Positions 34,418-42,487 of a stretch of DNA of 64,000 nt are shown piece by piece. How positions within the stretch are numbered: position 1 is the stretch's first letter; the number at the start of each line of letters is the position of its first letter. Below the pieces are notes generated by a model. That model searched no databases and was not told the DNA's origin. It worked only from the letters and a program-made list of their open reading frames with translations. The translations under genes were made by a program, and so were the position numbers. Source of the DNA: an uncultured Aquimarina sp. (GTDB lineage: Bacteria; Bacteroidota; Bacteroidia; Flavobacteriales; Flavobacteriaceae). Location of the stretch: contig CANMLW010000014.1 in NCBI GenBank assembly GCA_947498705.1, forward strand, positions 1-64,000. Reading direction: 5' to 3'.

Positions 34418-35416
34418 ATGACAAGAAAGAATCAAACCTTAGGAGAATTTATTATTGAAAACCAAAACGATTTTCCATACGCAAGCGGAGAACTTTCTCG
34501 TTTGATTAATTCTATTCGACTAGCTGCCAAGATGGTTAATCACGAAGTGAACAAAGCAGGTTTGGTAGATATTACAGGAGCAATTGGTGAGACTAACATA
34601 CAGGGTGAGGATCAACAAAAATTAGATGTACTGGCCAATGAAACATTTATCAACACCCTTACAAACAGAGAAATTGTTTGTGGTATTGCCTCTGAAGAAA
34701 ATGATGATTTTATCACAATAAAAGGTCAAAAAAATGATCATAGAAACAATTATGTAGTATTAATGGACCCACTGGATGGTAGTTCTAATATAGATGTTAA
34801 TGTATCTGTAGGTACCATTTTCTCTATTTACCGTAGAGTTACCCCAACAGGAACACCTGTTACTATAGAAGATTTTTTACAACCCGGAAACTTACAGGTT
34901 GCAGCTGGGTATATTATCTACGGAACCTCGACTATGCTGGTATACACTACAGGTCATGGGGTAAATGGTTTTACTCTTAACCCTGCATTGGGAACCTATT
35001 ATTTATCGCATCCAAATATGAGATTTCCAGAAGATGGAAATATCTATTCTGTAAATGAAGGAAACTATATTCACTTCCCGCAAGGAATCAAAGATTATAT
35101 AAAATACTGCCAGGAAGAAAAAGAAGATCGTCCTTATACCTCTAGGTATATTGGATCACTTGTAAGTGATATTCATCGTAATATGATTAAAGGAGGAGTA
35201 TATATGTACCCTAGTACTTCTAAGTCTCCAAACGGAAAACTTCGTTTGCTTTATGAATGTAATCCAATGGCATTTATAGCAGAACAAGCAGGTGGTAAAG
35301 CAAGTGACGGTTTTCAACGTATATTGGATGTAAAACCTACAGAATTACACCAGAGAATTCCTTTTATTTGTGGAAGCAAGAATATGGTTGAGAAAGTAGA
35401 GTCATTTATGAAATAA
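34418..35416 (+). CDS. fbp: Class I fructose-1,6-bisphosphatase
   Basis: A 332-residue gluconeogenic phosphatase. [13 protein letters not shown] and GIASEEND carry metal-binding acids. [20 protein letters not shown] (DPLDGS at 117-122) is the inositol-phosphatase superfamily catalytic motif. [20 protein letters not shown] is the C-terminal substrate-site signature. It hydrolyses fructose-1,6-bisphosphate in the cytosol. Length is normal. It is transcribed divergently from the GNAT/aspartate kinase genes. Confidence 0.97.
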   Translation: MTRKNQTLGEFIIENQNDFPYASGELSRLINSIRLAAKMVNHEVNKAGLVDITGAIGETNIQGEDQQKLDVLANETFINTLTNREIVCGIASEENDDFITIKGQKNDHRNNYVVLMDPLDGSSNIDVNVSVGTIFSIYRRVTPTGTPVTIEDFLQPGNLQVAAGYIIYGTSTMLVYTTGHGVNGFTLNPALGTYYLSHPNMRFPEDGNIYSVNEGNYIHFPQGIKDYIKYCQEEKEDRPYTSRYIGSLVSDIHRNMIKGGVYMYPSTSKSPNGKLRLLYECNPMAFIAEQAGGKASDGFQRILDVKPTELHQRIPFICGSKNMVEKVESFMK

Positions 35417-35540
35417 ATGATTCTACTATAAATAATCATACTTTCTTCTTTTTAATATACCGAATAATTGTATTTTTATAAAACTCGTTATACGCTTCCC
35501 CCAGCGATTTAAAAAAGAAATGAGTCAAAATGGTATAGAA

Positions 35541-35577
35541 ATTGTAATATTTCTACTTAAAAGAGTAACATTACAAT
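35541..35577 (+). promoter_or_regulatory. Inverted repeat before GTPase operon
   Basis: ATTGTAAT (35541-35548) and ATTACAAT (35570-35577) pair exactly, and pairing can extend inward with few mismatches. It lies about 75 nt before the first gene of the GTPase operon and 125 nt after fbp. It could be an operator for the operon or a weak terminator of fbp. Confidence 0.4.
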
Positions 35578-35651
35578 CAATATTAATGTTTTTTTAACGT
35601 TTTATGTTAATTTTACATTAGATTCAAAACAAAATCTAATAACCAATTAAA

Positions 35652-36005
35652 ATGGCTAAAGAAAGTACTGCTGTTGAAGAAAAAGTCAACAATGACCCTT
35701 CTTCAAAAATTGAAGCAATTAAAAACCTGATCTTTGGAGAAAATATTGAAGCTTACAATTCTGAATTTGAAAGTGTAAAAAAAGATATTGCATCAAAAAA
35801 GAAAGAACTCGAAGATTTTATAGAAGAAACTCGTAAAGAATTAAATCAGGCAATAGATAATCTTAGTACAGATATCAATATCAGAATCACAGAATTAGAG
35901 GATTCCTTGGCAGAAAAAGCAGACACTTTGGACGCTAAAAAAGTTGATAAAAAAACCCTGGGTGACCTTCTAATTAATCTGGGCGAAAAAATCAATCAAA
36001 AATAA
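35652..36005 (+). CDS. Coiled-coil protein, first gene of GTPase operon
   Basis: A 117-residue, highly charged, almost entirely helical protein (heptad-like SVKKDIASKKKELEDFIEET and ITELEDSLAEKADTLDAKKV). There is no signal peptide or transmembrane segment. The N-terminus is disordered and the C-terminus ends LLINLGEKINQK. The gene is followed after 18 nt by the platform-like protein, the small GTPase and the hybrid kinase. It is probably a structural partner or effector in that system. The family has no functional name that I know. Confidence 0.78.
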   Translation: MAKESTAVEEKVNNDPSSKIEAIKNLIFGENIEAYNSEFESVKKDIASKKKELEDFIEETRKELNQAIDNLSTDINIRITELEDSLAEKADTLDAKKVDKKTLGDLLINLGEKINQK

Positions 36006-36023
36006 TCCTACCTATCCAAAATT

Positions 36024-36848
36024 ATGGAAGAGCAGGATAAACTTAAAATTCTAAAAGAACTTCTTCTTACAGAAGAAAAAGAATTTGCTGATTCTATTGC
36101 TCAAAAAGTAGAAGAATTAACCAAAATTGTTCATCAAAAAAAAGAGCTTTCGCATAAGGTTGATCCTATTATTGATGACAAACTGGAAGAATTTGTACAA
36201 GAAATTCCTAAAACGCTAGGACCTACTATTACCGAAGCTTTAAAAGAAGAAATAAAAAATTCTCAGGATGCTGTGGTAGAAGCCTTATTTCCTATCATCG
36301 GTAAGATGATTAAGAAATATATAGCTCAGGAAATGCGGTTACTAAGTGAGAACATAAGTAGAAGTACTAAAAGAGCTTTTTCTTTTAAAAGATGGTTTAA
36401 GAATACCAAAGCTAGAGCATCTGGAGTAACAGAAGGAGATATCGCTATTAGTGATTATGCTAAGCCGAGGCTTATCCAAATGTTTGTTATAGAAAAAAAC
36501 TCTGGAATCCTGATCTCTGATTTTAGTCCATTGGCAGAGGACACCGTAGATAAAGATATGATAGCTGGTATGCTTACCGCTATAAAAGGTTTTGTAGAAG
36601 ATGCGTTTAAAGGAGGAGATCAAAACCTTGAACTTATAGAATACGAACTATATACTATACATATCCAGAATTTTTACTCGTATTATGTAGCAGCCGTTAT
36701 TTCGGGAGCGTACACCATGATGTTTAAAGAAGTTCTGGAAGATCAAATTTTAGATTTTGCAAGAAATCATATTTCTAACAAAGAATTAGAAAACAATACA
36801 CTTTTTACTAAAAAATTAAAAAAACACTTTGCAGATGAAATTGTCTAA
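36024..36848 (+). CDS. Helical protein with longin/roadblock-like platform domain
   Basis: A 274-residue protein. Residues 1-110 are helical. A basic segment follows (RSTKRAFSFKRWFKNTKARA). Residues about 145-250 form an alpha/beta domain with RLIQMFVIEKNSGILISDFS, then KDMIAGMLTAIKGFVEDAF and LELIEYELYTIHIQ. That pattern (strand-strand, long helix, strands) resembles the roadblock/longin-like platforms that act on MglA- and Rab-type GTPases, and a similar segment occurs in some OmpA-like proteins. Its 3' end overlaps the small-GTPase gene by 14 nt, so the two are translationally coupled. The platform assignment is my inference. Confidence 0.65.
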   Translation: MEEQDKLKILKELLLTEEKEFADSIAQKVEELTKIVHQKKELSHKVDPIIDDKLEEFVQEIPKTLGPTITEALKEEIKNSQDAVVEALFPIIGKMIKKYIAQEMRLLSENISRSTKRAFSFKRWFKNTKARASGVTEGDIAISDYAKPRLIQMFVIEKNSGILISDFSPLAEDTVDKDMIAGMLTAIKGFVEDAFKGGDQNLELIEYELYTIHIQNFYSYYVAAVISGAYTMMFKEVLEDQILDFARNHISNKELENNTLFTKKLKKHFADEIV

Positions 36849-37329
36849 AAAAGTAGTGCTTTTGGGGCATTTCGGTGTCGGAAAAACGTCGCTGTTCAGA
36901 CGTTTTATGGATAACGAATTTTCTGAAGAATATAAAGTAACCCTCGGGGTTCAAATAAAAAAGAAAGTGATACAATTACCCGACGACAGAGAACTATCGA
37001 TGGTTGTTTGGGATATAGAAGGACACTCAGACAGTGTTAAAGATACTCGTAAATCATATCTTTTGGGGTCACATGCCTTTATTTATGTATATGATCTTAC
37101 CAGAGAAGAAACCTATATAAACTTAAATAAAGACATCGAATACCTTACAGAAAACTATACCAAAACACCTATTAAGGTACTAGGGAATAAACTTGATTTG
37201 GTGAATGAAAAAGAAATAAAAAACCACCTTACCGAGCAAAACATTCCTTACAATTGCCTTACCAGTGCAAAAACCAATAAGAACGTTCAGGATTTCTTTT
37301 CTGACCTGGCCAAAGAAATAACCGAGTAA
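36835..37329 (+). CDS. Ras/Rab-like small GTPase
   Basis: A 164-residue single-domain GTPase with all G motifs: G1 GHFGVGKTS (11-19), G2 Thr36 within KVTLGV, G3 WDIEGH (59-64; Rab/Ras proteins have WDTAGQ), G4 GNKLDL (117-122) and G5 TSAK (143-146). It lacks a C-terminal prenylation motif. The G3 His in place of catalytic Gln suggests slow intrinsic hydrolysis and need for a GAP. Prokaryotic Ras-superfamily proteins include MglA and Rup groups. ATG 36835 starts inside the previous gene. The hybrid kinase starts 2 nt after its stop. Confidence 0.9.
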   Translation: MKLSKKVVLLGHFGVGKTSLFRRFMDNEFSEEYKVTLGVQIKKKVIQLPDDRELSMVVWDIEGHSDSVKDTRKSYLLGSHAFIYVYDLTREETYINLNKDIEYLTENYTKTPIKVLGNKLDLVNEKEIKNHLTEQNIPYNCLTSAKTNKNVQDFFSDLAKEITE

Positions 37330-37331
37330 GC

Positions 37332-38873
37332 ATGGCAACGCATCAAAACGATCAAGTATCATTTAATCCTCAGGTACAAATTATGCACCTGTCTATTGAT
37401 GATATTATTCTAGAAACAGACAATAACCTTTTTAACTGGCAAAAAAACACTTCTATTTTTGATGCACATCCATTTTTCGAGTTATTAAAAGGGTTTAAAG
37501 ATATTACCAAGGATCAAGAAATCATCAACTTTCCTTGTATTCATCTTGAAGATGCTAGTAATTCGAAAATCTGCGATGTCACTTTCACACTAAAAAAAGA
37601 TGAAACACGTGTAGTTATTTTTGACTATACTCAAAAATACAAAGAACTAAACCAGATAGCTCAAAAAAAGAATGAGTCTATATTACTTGCCAAAGAGTTA
37701 GAACTAAGAAATAAATACCTATTAGAAAAAGAAGAGTTTAAAAATAGTTTCATCACAAACCTTAACCATGAGGTAAGAACTCCTCTAACCAGCATTCTAG
37801 GTTTTATTGAAGTATTAGAAAAGACAAAACTTACTTTCGAACAGGAAGAATTAGCAAGAATTATCAAAAGAGAAAGTCATTATCTTAATGCGATTATCGA
37901 TGATATGATTGATTTATCCAAAATAGAATCTGGTAAATTAAAAATTGTAGATGAACGTTTCTCCTTTAACAAACTCATAGAAGGTTTTAACGAATCATAT
38001 ACACAAGTTGCCAAAGAAAAGCAATTGGTATTCGAAACAGATGTTGAGCCCGGTATACAAGAGTTTTTAATTGGCGACAGGACAAGGGTTTATCAAATCC
38101 TAAACAATATTTTAACCAATGCTTTTAAGTTTACAGAAGAAGGAAATGTGAAGCTTTCTGTTTCTAAAAACTATCAACGAACCAATAAAGTAAGTTTAAA
38201 TTTTAAAATTGAAGATACCGGTATTGGTATTCTAGAAGAAAACATACCTTATGTTTTCGAAAGATTCACTCGTTTTAATCGAGATCAACAAGTCCCCGGC
38301 ACAGGATTAGGATTGGCTATCGCAAAGAACCTGGTAGAACTTCTACACGGAGAAATAAAGGTAACCAGCACGCCAGAGAAAGGCACTACATTTAATATAA
38401 AACTACCTTTTAAATTTGAAGTAGTTAAAGCCGCTCCAAAACGAAAAAAGAAAAAGTATAAACTTCCAGAGCGAAAGAATAAGTTTAGAATTCTTGTAGT
38501 TGAAGACAAAGAGGTCACCCAATATCTTATTATGAAGATATTAATATCACATGGAAGCTTTTTTGTAGACGTCGCATTCAATAGTGAAGAGGCTATCAAA
38601 TGTATAGAACGTCGTCAATACGATTTAATTCTAATGGATCTTACGTTGTCTAAGGTGGATGGATTTCAAACCACTCGTATGATTCGAAATAATTATGGTG
38701 ATAAGTTTATTTCTGACATCCCTATTATTGGTTTTTCTGGAAAAATCAATGATTCGTTAAGAGATAAATGCATAAGATCTGGTATGGATGACTTTATTGC
38801 CAAGCCTTTTGAGCAAGAAGATCTAATTTATAAGATTACCAAAGAGATATCAAAAAAAGAGGCTGCCCATTAG
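37332..38873 (+). CDS. Cytosolic hybrid histidine kinase of GTPase operon
   Basis: A 513-residue kinase with no transmembrane segment. Residues 10-115 are PAS-like (MHLSIDDIILETDNNLFNWQ, VVIFDYTQKYKEL). A HisKA domain with His146 in NLNHEVRTPLTSILGF follows, then a HATPase_c domain with N box (ILTNAFKFTEEGN), DTGIGI, FTRFN and TGLGLAIAKN. After a Lys-rich linker comes a C-terminal receiver with phospho-acceptor Asp436 in LILMDLTLSKVDG. It is the last gene of the operon, 2 nt after the GTPase. The absence of a sensor membrane domain fits activation by an internal partner, possibly the GTPase. Confidence 0.92.
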   Translation: MATHQNDQVSFNPQVQIMHLSIDDIILETDNNLFNWQKNTSIFDAHPFFELLKGFKDITKDQEIINFPCIHLEDASNSKICDVTFTLKKDETRVVIFDYTQKYKELNQIAQKKNESILLAKELELRNKYLLEKEEFKNSFITNLNHEVRTPLTSILGFIEVLEKTKLTFEQEELARIIKRESHYLNAIIDDMIDLSKIESGKLKIVDERFSFNKLIEGFNESYTQVAKEKQLVFETDVEPGIQEFLIGDRTRVYQILNNILTNAFKFTEEGNVKLSVSKNYQRTNKVSLNFKIEDTGIGILEENIPYVFERFTRFNRDQQVPGTGLGLAIAKNLVELLHGEIKVTSTPEKGTTFNIKLPFKFEVVKAAPKRKKKKYKLPERKNKFRILVVEDKEVTQYLIMKILISHGSFFVDVAFNSEEAIKCIERRQYDLILMDLTLSKVDGFQTTRMIRNNYGDKFISDIPIIGFSGKINDSLRDKCIRSGMDDFIAKPFEQEDLIYKITKEISKKEAAH

Positions 38874-38880
38874 GCAGCCT
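38860..38880 (+). terminator. Terminator overlapping kinase stop codon
   Basis: AGGCTGCC (38860-38867) pairs with GGCAGCCT (38873-38880), followed by a T-rich tail. The TAG stop lies in the loop/right arm, so the last codons double as the terminator. Confidence 0.82.
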
Positions 38881-38907
38881 TTATTATTTTAAAACAGTAT
38901 AGATAAA

Positions 38908-39339
38908 TTATCTATTCATATTTTTAACTTCTTCTGCAAATGTATCACTATCAACACCTTGATCAATAAGAGTTAATGCTTTATCGACTACATATTTTGC
39001 ATTTTCCGATCTAAATCCTAAACCAATACTCAGTTTTCTTAATAAAACCACTTGGTCATCCCCCTTTATATTGTCTGCAAATACCATTCTTGCTAAATCA
39101 TATAAACGCTCAAGTCGTCTATCATAACTCGAAGGTGGATTAATTGGATGTGAATTATAATTCTTAGAAATTTCTTTATAATCGTTTTCAGAAATATCAA
39201 GTCTTGTAGCTAATCTATCCAAAAAAGCCCTTTCTTCATCGGTAATTACCCCATCGCTCATGGCCACTTTTACAATTGCTGCAAAATGATCCTGGTTTCT
39301 TTTCTGAAATCCGCTATCAAATAAATCAGATATTGACAT
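38908..39339 (-). CDS. TerB-like protein
   Basis: A 143-residue helical protein of the tellurite-resistance TerB superfamily. FAAIVKVAMSDGVITDEERA and LDRLATRLDISENDY form the typical helix pair with the acidic, metal-binding DGxxxxxE motif, and RMVFADNIKGDDQVVLLRKL is the second pair. It is cytosolic and a stand-alone gene convergent with the hybrid kinase. The family is linked to metal sensing and phage or stress responses, but individual functions are mostly unknown. A perfect -7 box lies 24 nt upstream. Confidence 0.88.
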   Translation of the reverse strand: MSISDLFDSGFQKRNQDHFAAIVKVAMSDGVITDEERAFLDRLATRLDISENDYKEISKNYNSHPINPPSSYDRRLERLYDLARMVFADNIKGDDQVVLLRKLSIGLGFRSENAKYVVDKALTLIDQGVDSDTFAEEVKNMNR

Positions 39340-39362
39340 TGTTTATTTTTTTTAATTTGCCG

Positions 39363-39370
39363 CAAATATA
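39363..39370 (-). promoter_or_regulatory. -7 box of TerB-like gene
   Basis: TATATTTG on the minus strand, an exact TAnnTTTG match, 24 nt before the ATG at 39339. No -33 TTTG is at standard distance. Confidence 0.5.
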
Positions 39371-39527
39371 ATTAAACTATATCCCTTTTAAAATATTAAA
39401 CCCTCCTTTTTTACATAAACCTTTTTATCTAGGTTCTATTACGTAAAATATGTATCCTATAAACCGAATAAAAAGAGCATCCAATTCTTAAAAAAATAGT
39501 ACCATTTTTAATAACAGCAACATAAAA

Positions 39528-39553
39528 CCCTCCTGTGCCCATTCACAGGAGGG
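39528..39553 (-). terminator. GC-rich intrinsic terminator
   Basis: CCCTCCTGTG (39528-39537) pairs with CACAGGAGGG (39544-39553). On the minus strand it is followed by TTTTAT. It lies 209 nt past the LuxR-type gene, leaving a long 3' untranslated region. Confidence 0.72.
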
Positions 39554-39761
39554 AACAAAATTGTGTAGAAAATCTTATATAACTAAAAGGTAAACCACCT
39601 TTATATATTCAAAACTTTATCTTGACCTAGCTCCTACCCTAATCAAAACTAAAATATTTGAACTGCTTTTCTACATTTGCAATACTAAAACAAGAGAGTA
39701 TCATTTTTTGACACTCTGTAAAAAAATATGTTTTTTTTGAAAATTTTAACAAGCGACTCTT

Positions 39762-40220
39762 TTACAGTAGAGGTTGTAAAACAAACCACATCAAAAAAGG
39801 AATGATTTGTAACTCTTTGGCAATCTGTATTGCCTGAGTGCGTCGTTTTGCATCTAGTTTTAGCAATACTTTTGAGACATGTGTCTTGATCGTATTTTCA
39901 GACACAAAAAGTTTTATCGCTATTTCTTTGTTAGAGAGTCCTTCTGCAATCTGACAAAGTACTTCGTATTCCCTTTTACTTAACCCAATGTCCTTGATTT
40001 TTTGATGGTTTATTTCTGTAGATGTCGTAAGTGACTCTTTTGTACTGTTGTTCAATATTTTTTTATTGATGAGTATCCCAATTATAAAAAACACTATAGC
40101 AATACCAGAAATCACCATTTCTATAGATGTATAACCGGTAATCATACTATACTTGCTAAACTTAAAAAGTACTAACAGGGCTATGATCAGTAGCGTAAAA
40201 ATAAAAATCGTTTTCTTCAC
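39762..40220 (-). CDS. Membrane-anchored LuxR-type HTH protein
   Basis: A 152-residue protein. Two N-terminal transmembrane helices ([17 protein letters not shown] and [17 protein letters not shown]) are joined by a linker to a complete GerE/LuxR helix-turn-helix ([20 protein letters not shown] followed by [17 protein letters not shown]). There is no sensor or receiver domain, so it may be controlled by membrane position, a partner protein or dimerisation. It is one of four membrane-linked HTH regulators between 39 and 61 kb. It lies 26 nt downstream of the HD-domain gene. Confidence 0.88.
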   Translation of the reverse strand: MKKTIFIFTLLIIALLVLFKFSKYSMITGYTSIEMVISGIAIVFFIIGILINKKILNNSTKESLTTSTEINHQKIKDIGLSKREYEVLCQIAEGLSNKEIAIKLFVSENTIKTHVSKVLLKLDAKRRTQAIQIAKELQIIPFLMWFVLQPLL

Positions 40221-40246
40221 AAGATAAATATAGTAAAACGAACATT

Positions 40247-40867
40247 CTATTTTGAAAGTAAACCTATTTCTCTCTTCAGGTTTTCTCTTGCTTTTGTTTC
40301 AAATTGATTAAAAAAATAATGGGTTTTATAAATCTTTGGCATCGCCAAAAAATGATTCAACATGCTAAGTCTTCCTTTTTTATACATGAAATCAGGATAA
40401 AATCGATATTCTTTTCTTACGTTTTCGGCATAGGCTTTATACAATTTCCACTCACCTCCTAATATCGATAAATCTGCATCAGTAAAATGGTTTATATCAT
40501 TATTTACAGAGATGCTATGCCCTTTGGTTTCGTTAATCATCTCAACACACAATGCGATGCGCTTTTTATCAAAAGACAATTTAGTTAAAATACTTGCAGC
40601 CTTTTTTGCGCTTTGTTTTTCGTTGTCTTTCCTATGTATATTATACACAAAATCGTGATAAAAGATAGCAAATAATACTAGGTCCCAATCTTGGATTTCT
40701 TTCTTAACCAAAACCAAACATCGATACAAATAATCGAGGTGAGTGAGGTTATGGTAATATCTGCCTTTTTGTTGATGTGCTTTTTCTATTTCATGCCAGG
40801 ATGATTCGATAAAATCAATATCTTCCGAATAGATAGATAATAGGGTATAAAAAGCTTCTTTTAACAA
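40247..40867 (-). CDS. HD-superfamily hydrolase
   Basis: A 206-residue protein of the predicted metal-dependent HD phosphohydrolase group. [16 protein letters not shown] provides His39 and His43, and [12 protein letters not shown] the HD pair (His71, Asp72). [14 protein letters not shown] supplies the distal Asp. Its start overlaps the end of the 2-hydroxyacid dehydrogenase gene by 7 nt, so the pair is translationally coupled. The substrate is unknown, and nucleotides are usual for the superfamily. Confidence 0.88.
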   Translation of the reverse strand: MLKEAFYTLLSIYSEDIDFIESSWHEIEKAHQQKGRYYHNLTHLDYLYRCLVLVKKEIQDWDLVLFAIFYHDFVYNIHRKDNEKQSAKKAASILTKLSFDKKRIALCVEMINETKGHSISVNNDINHFTDADLSILGGEWKLYKAYAENVRKEYRFYPDFMYKKGRLSMLNHFLAMPKIYKTHYFFNQFETKARENLKREIGLLSK

Positions 40868-41802
40868 AACGTTGCTTTAATTTTATCTACAATGGTTTGT
40901 GCCAATTTTTCTTTAGATTCTATTGTCCAACCTGCTACATGAGGACTTAGTATCACATTATTCATCGAGAGTAACTCTTCTAACGGTTCGGGCATTTCAC
41001 TTTTTGAAGTAAATAAGTTTTCGAAAGAGGATTTTTCATATTCTAATACATCCAAACCTGCTCCCAATATTTTGCCATCTTTTATGGCTTGTACCAAATC
41101 CTTGGTTATAACACTCTTTCCTCGGGCAGTATTAATGAGCCAAAAAGGTTTTTTAAACTTATTGATCAAAACTTCATTAATCATCCCTATGGTTTCTGGA
41201 GTCTCTGGAGTATGAAGGCTTAGAACATCTGTTTTTTCGAGGAATTCTTCCAGCTCTACCTGCGTAGCATCACTATTCTCTACATCTTCTTTAATGTCAT
41301 AGCAGATCACCTCTACATTAAATCCTCTAAGCTTATAGGCAAATGCTCTTCCCATATTACCGTATCCAATAATCCCTACTGTTTTTCCGTCTAATTCTAT
41401 TCCTCTATGCTCCTCTCTAAGCCATTGACCATTTCGAACGCTTCGATCTCCTTGATTCAGCTTATTAAATAAGGATAAAATCATACCTAAAGCATGTTCT
41501 CCCACTGCATTCCTATTTCCCTCTGGTGCGTTAAACAATTTTACTCCTAATTGTTCGGCATAAGCAGTATCAATATTTTCTAATCCAGCTCCTACCCGAC
41601 CAATAAACTTCAAATTAGTTGCTTTATCCAAAAAGGTTTTATCGATAGCAAATCGACTTCTAATAATGATTCCATCATAAGTATGAATTTTAGATTCGAT
41701 TTCTTCTTTAGAAGATGTATAATCTTCTTCATTAGTAAAACCTGCTTGCTGTAATTGTTTGATGAGTATGGAGTGATTGGTGTCTAAATGAAGTATTGTC
41801 AT
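40861..41802 (-). CDS. D-2-hydroxyacid dehydrogenase (phosphoglycerate dehydrogenase-like)
   Basis: A 313-residue NAD-dependent D-2-hydroxyacid dehydrogenase. VGIIGYGNMGR is the Rossmann motif, and the catalytic triad is Arg227 (NTARGKS), Glu256 (DVLEYE) and His288 (SPHVAGW). It lacks a C-terminal ACT domain, so it may not be the main SerA-type serine enzyme. I start at ATG 41802. The longer frame begins with TTG inside the -7 box. The HD-hydrolase gene overlaps its end, indicating an operon. Confidence 0.92.
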   Translation of the reverse strand: MTILHLDTNHSILIKQLQQAGFTNEEDYTSSKEEIESKIHTYDGIIIRSRFAIDKTFLDKATNLKFIGRVGAGLENIDTAYAEQLGVKLFNAPEGNRNAVGEHALGMILSLFNKLNQGDRSVRNGQWLREEHRGIELDGKTVGIIGYGNMGRAFAYKLRGFNVEVICYDIKEDVENSDATQVELEEFLEKTDVLSLHTPETPETIGMINEVLINKFKKPFWLINTARGKSVITKDLVQAIKDGKILGAGLDVLEYEKSSFENLFTSKSEMPEPLEELLSMNNVILSPHVAGWTIESKEKLAQTIVDKIKATFC

Positions 41803-41823
41803 ATAAATGGGTTTATTAATCGA

Positions 41824-41831
41824 CAAAAATA
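41824..41831 (-). promoter_or_regulatory. -7 box of dehydrogenase operon
   Basis: TATTTTTG on the minus strand, an exact TAnnTTTG match 22 nt before ATG 41802. It supports the shorter start for the dehydrogenase. Confidence 0.5.
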
Positions 41832-42487
41832 ATTAATAAAAACATAGATTTACTATCCTCGAAAGGTATACCTTTATATTTTAAGACTATTTAACTTGAA
41901 AGTTAAACATATCCATACATCTTTTCAGTATTGTCCTATTTTTCTTATAAAATTGACACTATTTTGATGTCACATGCTATTAACAATATACTTTTATATA
42001 CTCTACAAGACTCAAAACCTTAGAAAACCGGAATTAGTTTTATACTTAAAAAATAACTCACAACTGTACCCCGAAACTGGAGAATATAGTAATCAAAATA
42101 CACTATACATCACATTTACCACTTTTTGTCACCGTGAAAATTTTCTTAAACAAAACCTGATTCTTAATATTGTTTTCAACAAATTTAATGAATAATAAAT
42201 TTCAACATAAAAACCATACAATCAGATGTTTAATATAAATTTCATCATTAAAAAATGATCGCTTATTTTATTTAAACATCTTTTGAATTTAACTGTATTT
42301 TAACATATATTTGCAATACCTCTAAATACTTATTTTTGATTTATACCCTACTTATGATTCTTTTAGTTTTACCTAGTTATTTCCAGTTTTCAGAGACATC
42401 TAAACAATTTTGTCAATACATTAATTTTTGAGTGCACTACCCCTTTAGATTATAATTATAAATTTCATTTTGCCAAAATATTCTTGT
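41832..42487. other. Long gene-free stretch left of surface island
   Basis: About 655 very AT-rich bases. TTTAACTT/AAGTTAAA (about 41890-41907) is a perfect hairpin with a 2-nt loop, and TGACA/TGTCA (near 41954-41972) a small inverted repeat. A 73-codon frame at 41974-42195 has no protein-like signal. TATACCCTACTTAT (near 42352) resembles the TGTACCC repeats found at 58.8 and 60.7 kb. It is probably the promoter region of the HYR adhesin. Confidence 0.4.

Larger units (their letters stand above)
39340..39761. other. Intergenic region between TerB and LuxR-type genes
   Basis: Contains the TerB -7 box (39363-39370) and the terminator of the LuxR-type gene (39528-39553). I see no gene in it. 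TTTTTGACACTC (about 39706-39717) may be a leftover promoter element. Confidence 0.4.

Noticed and set aside
41974-42195. 73-codon plus-strand ORF before the HYR adhesin
   Set aside because: AT-driven composition, no signal or domain, and no promoter or ribosome-binding context. Treated as intergenic.
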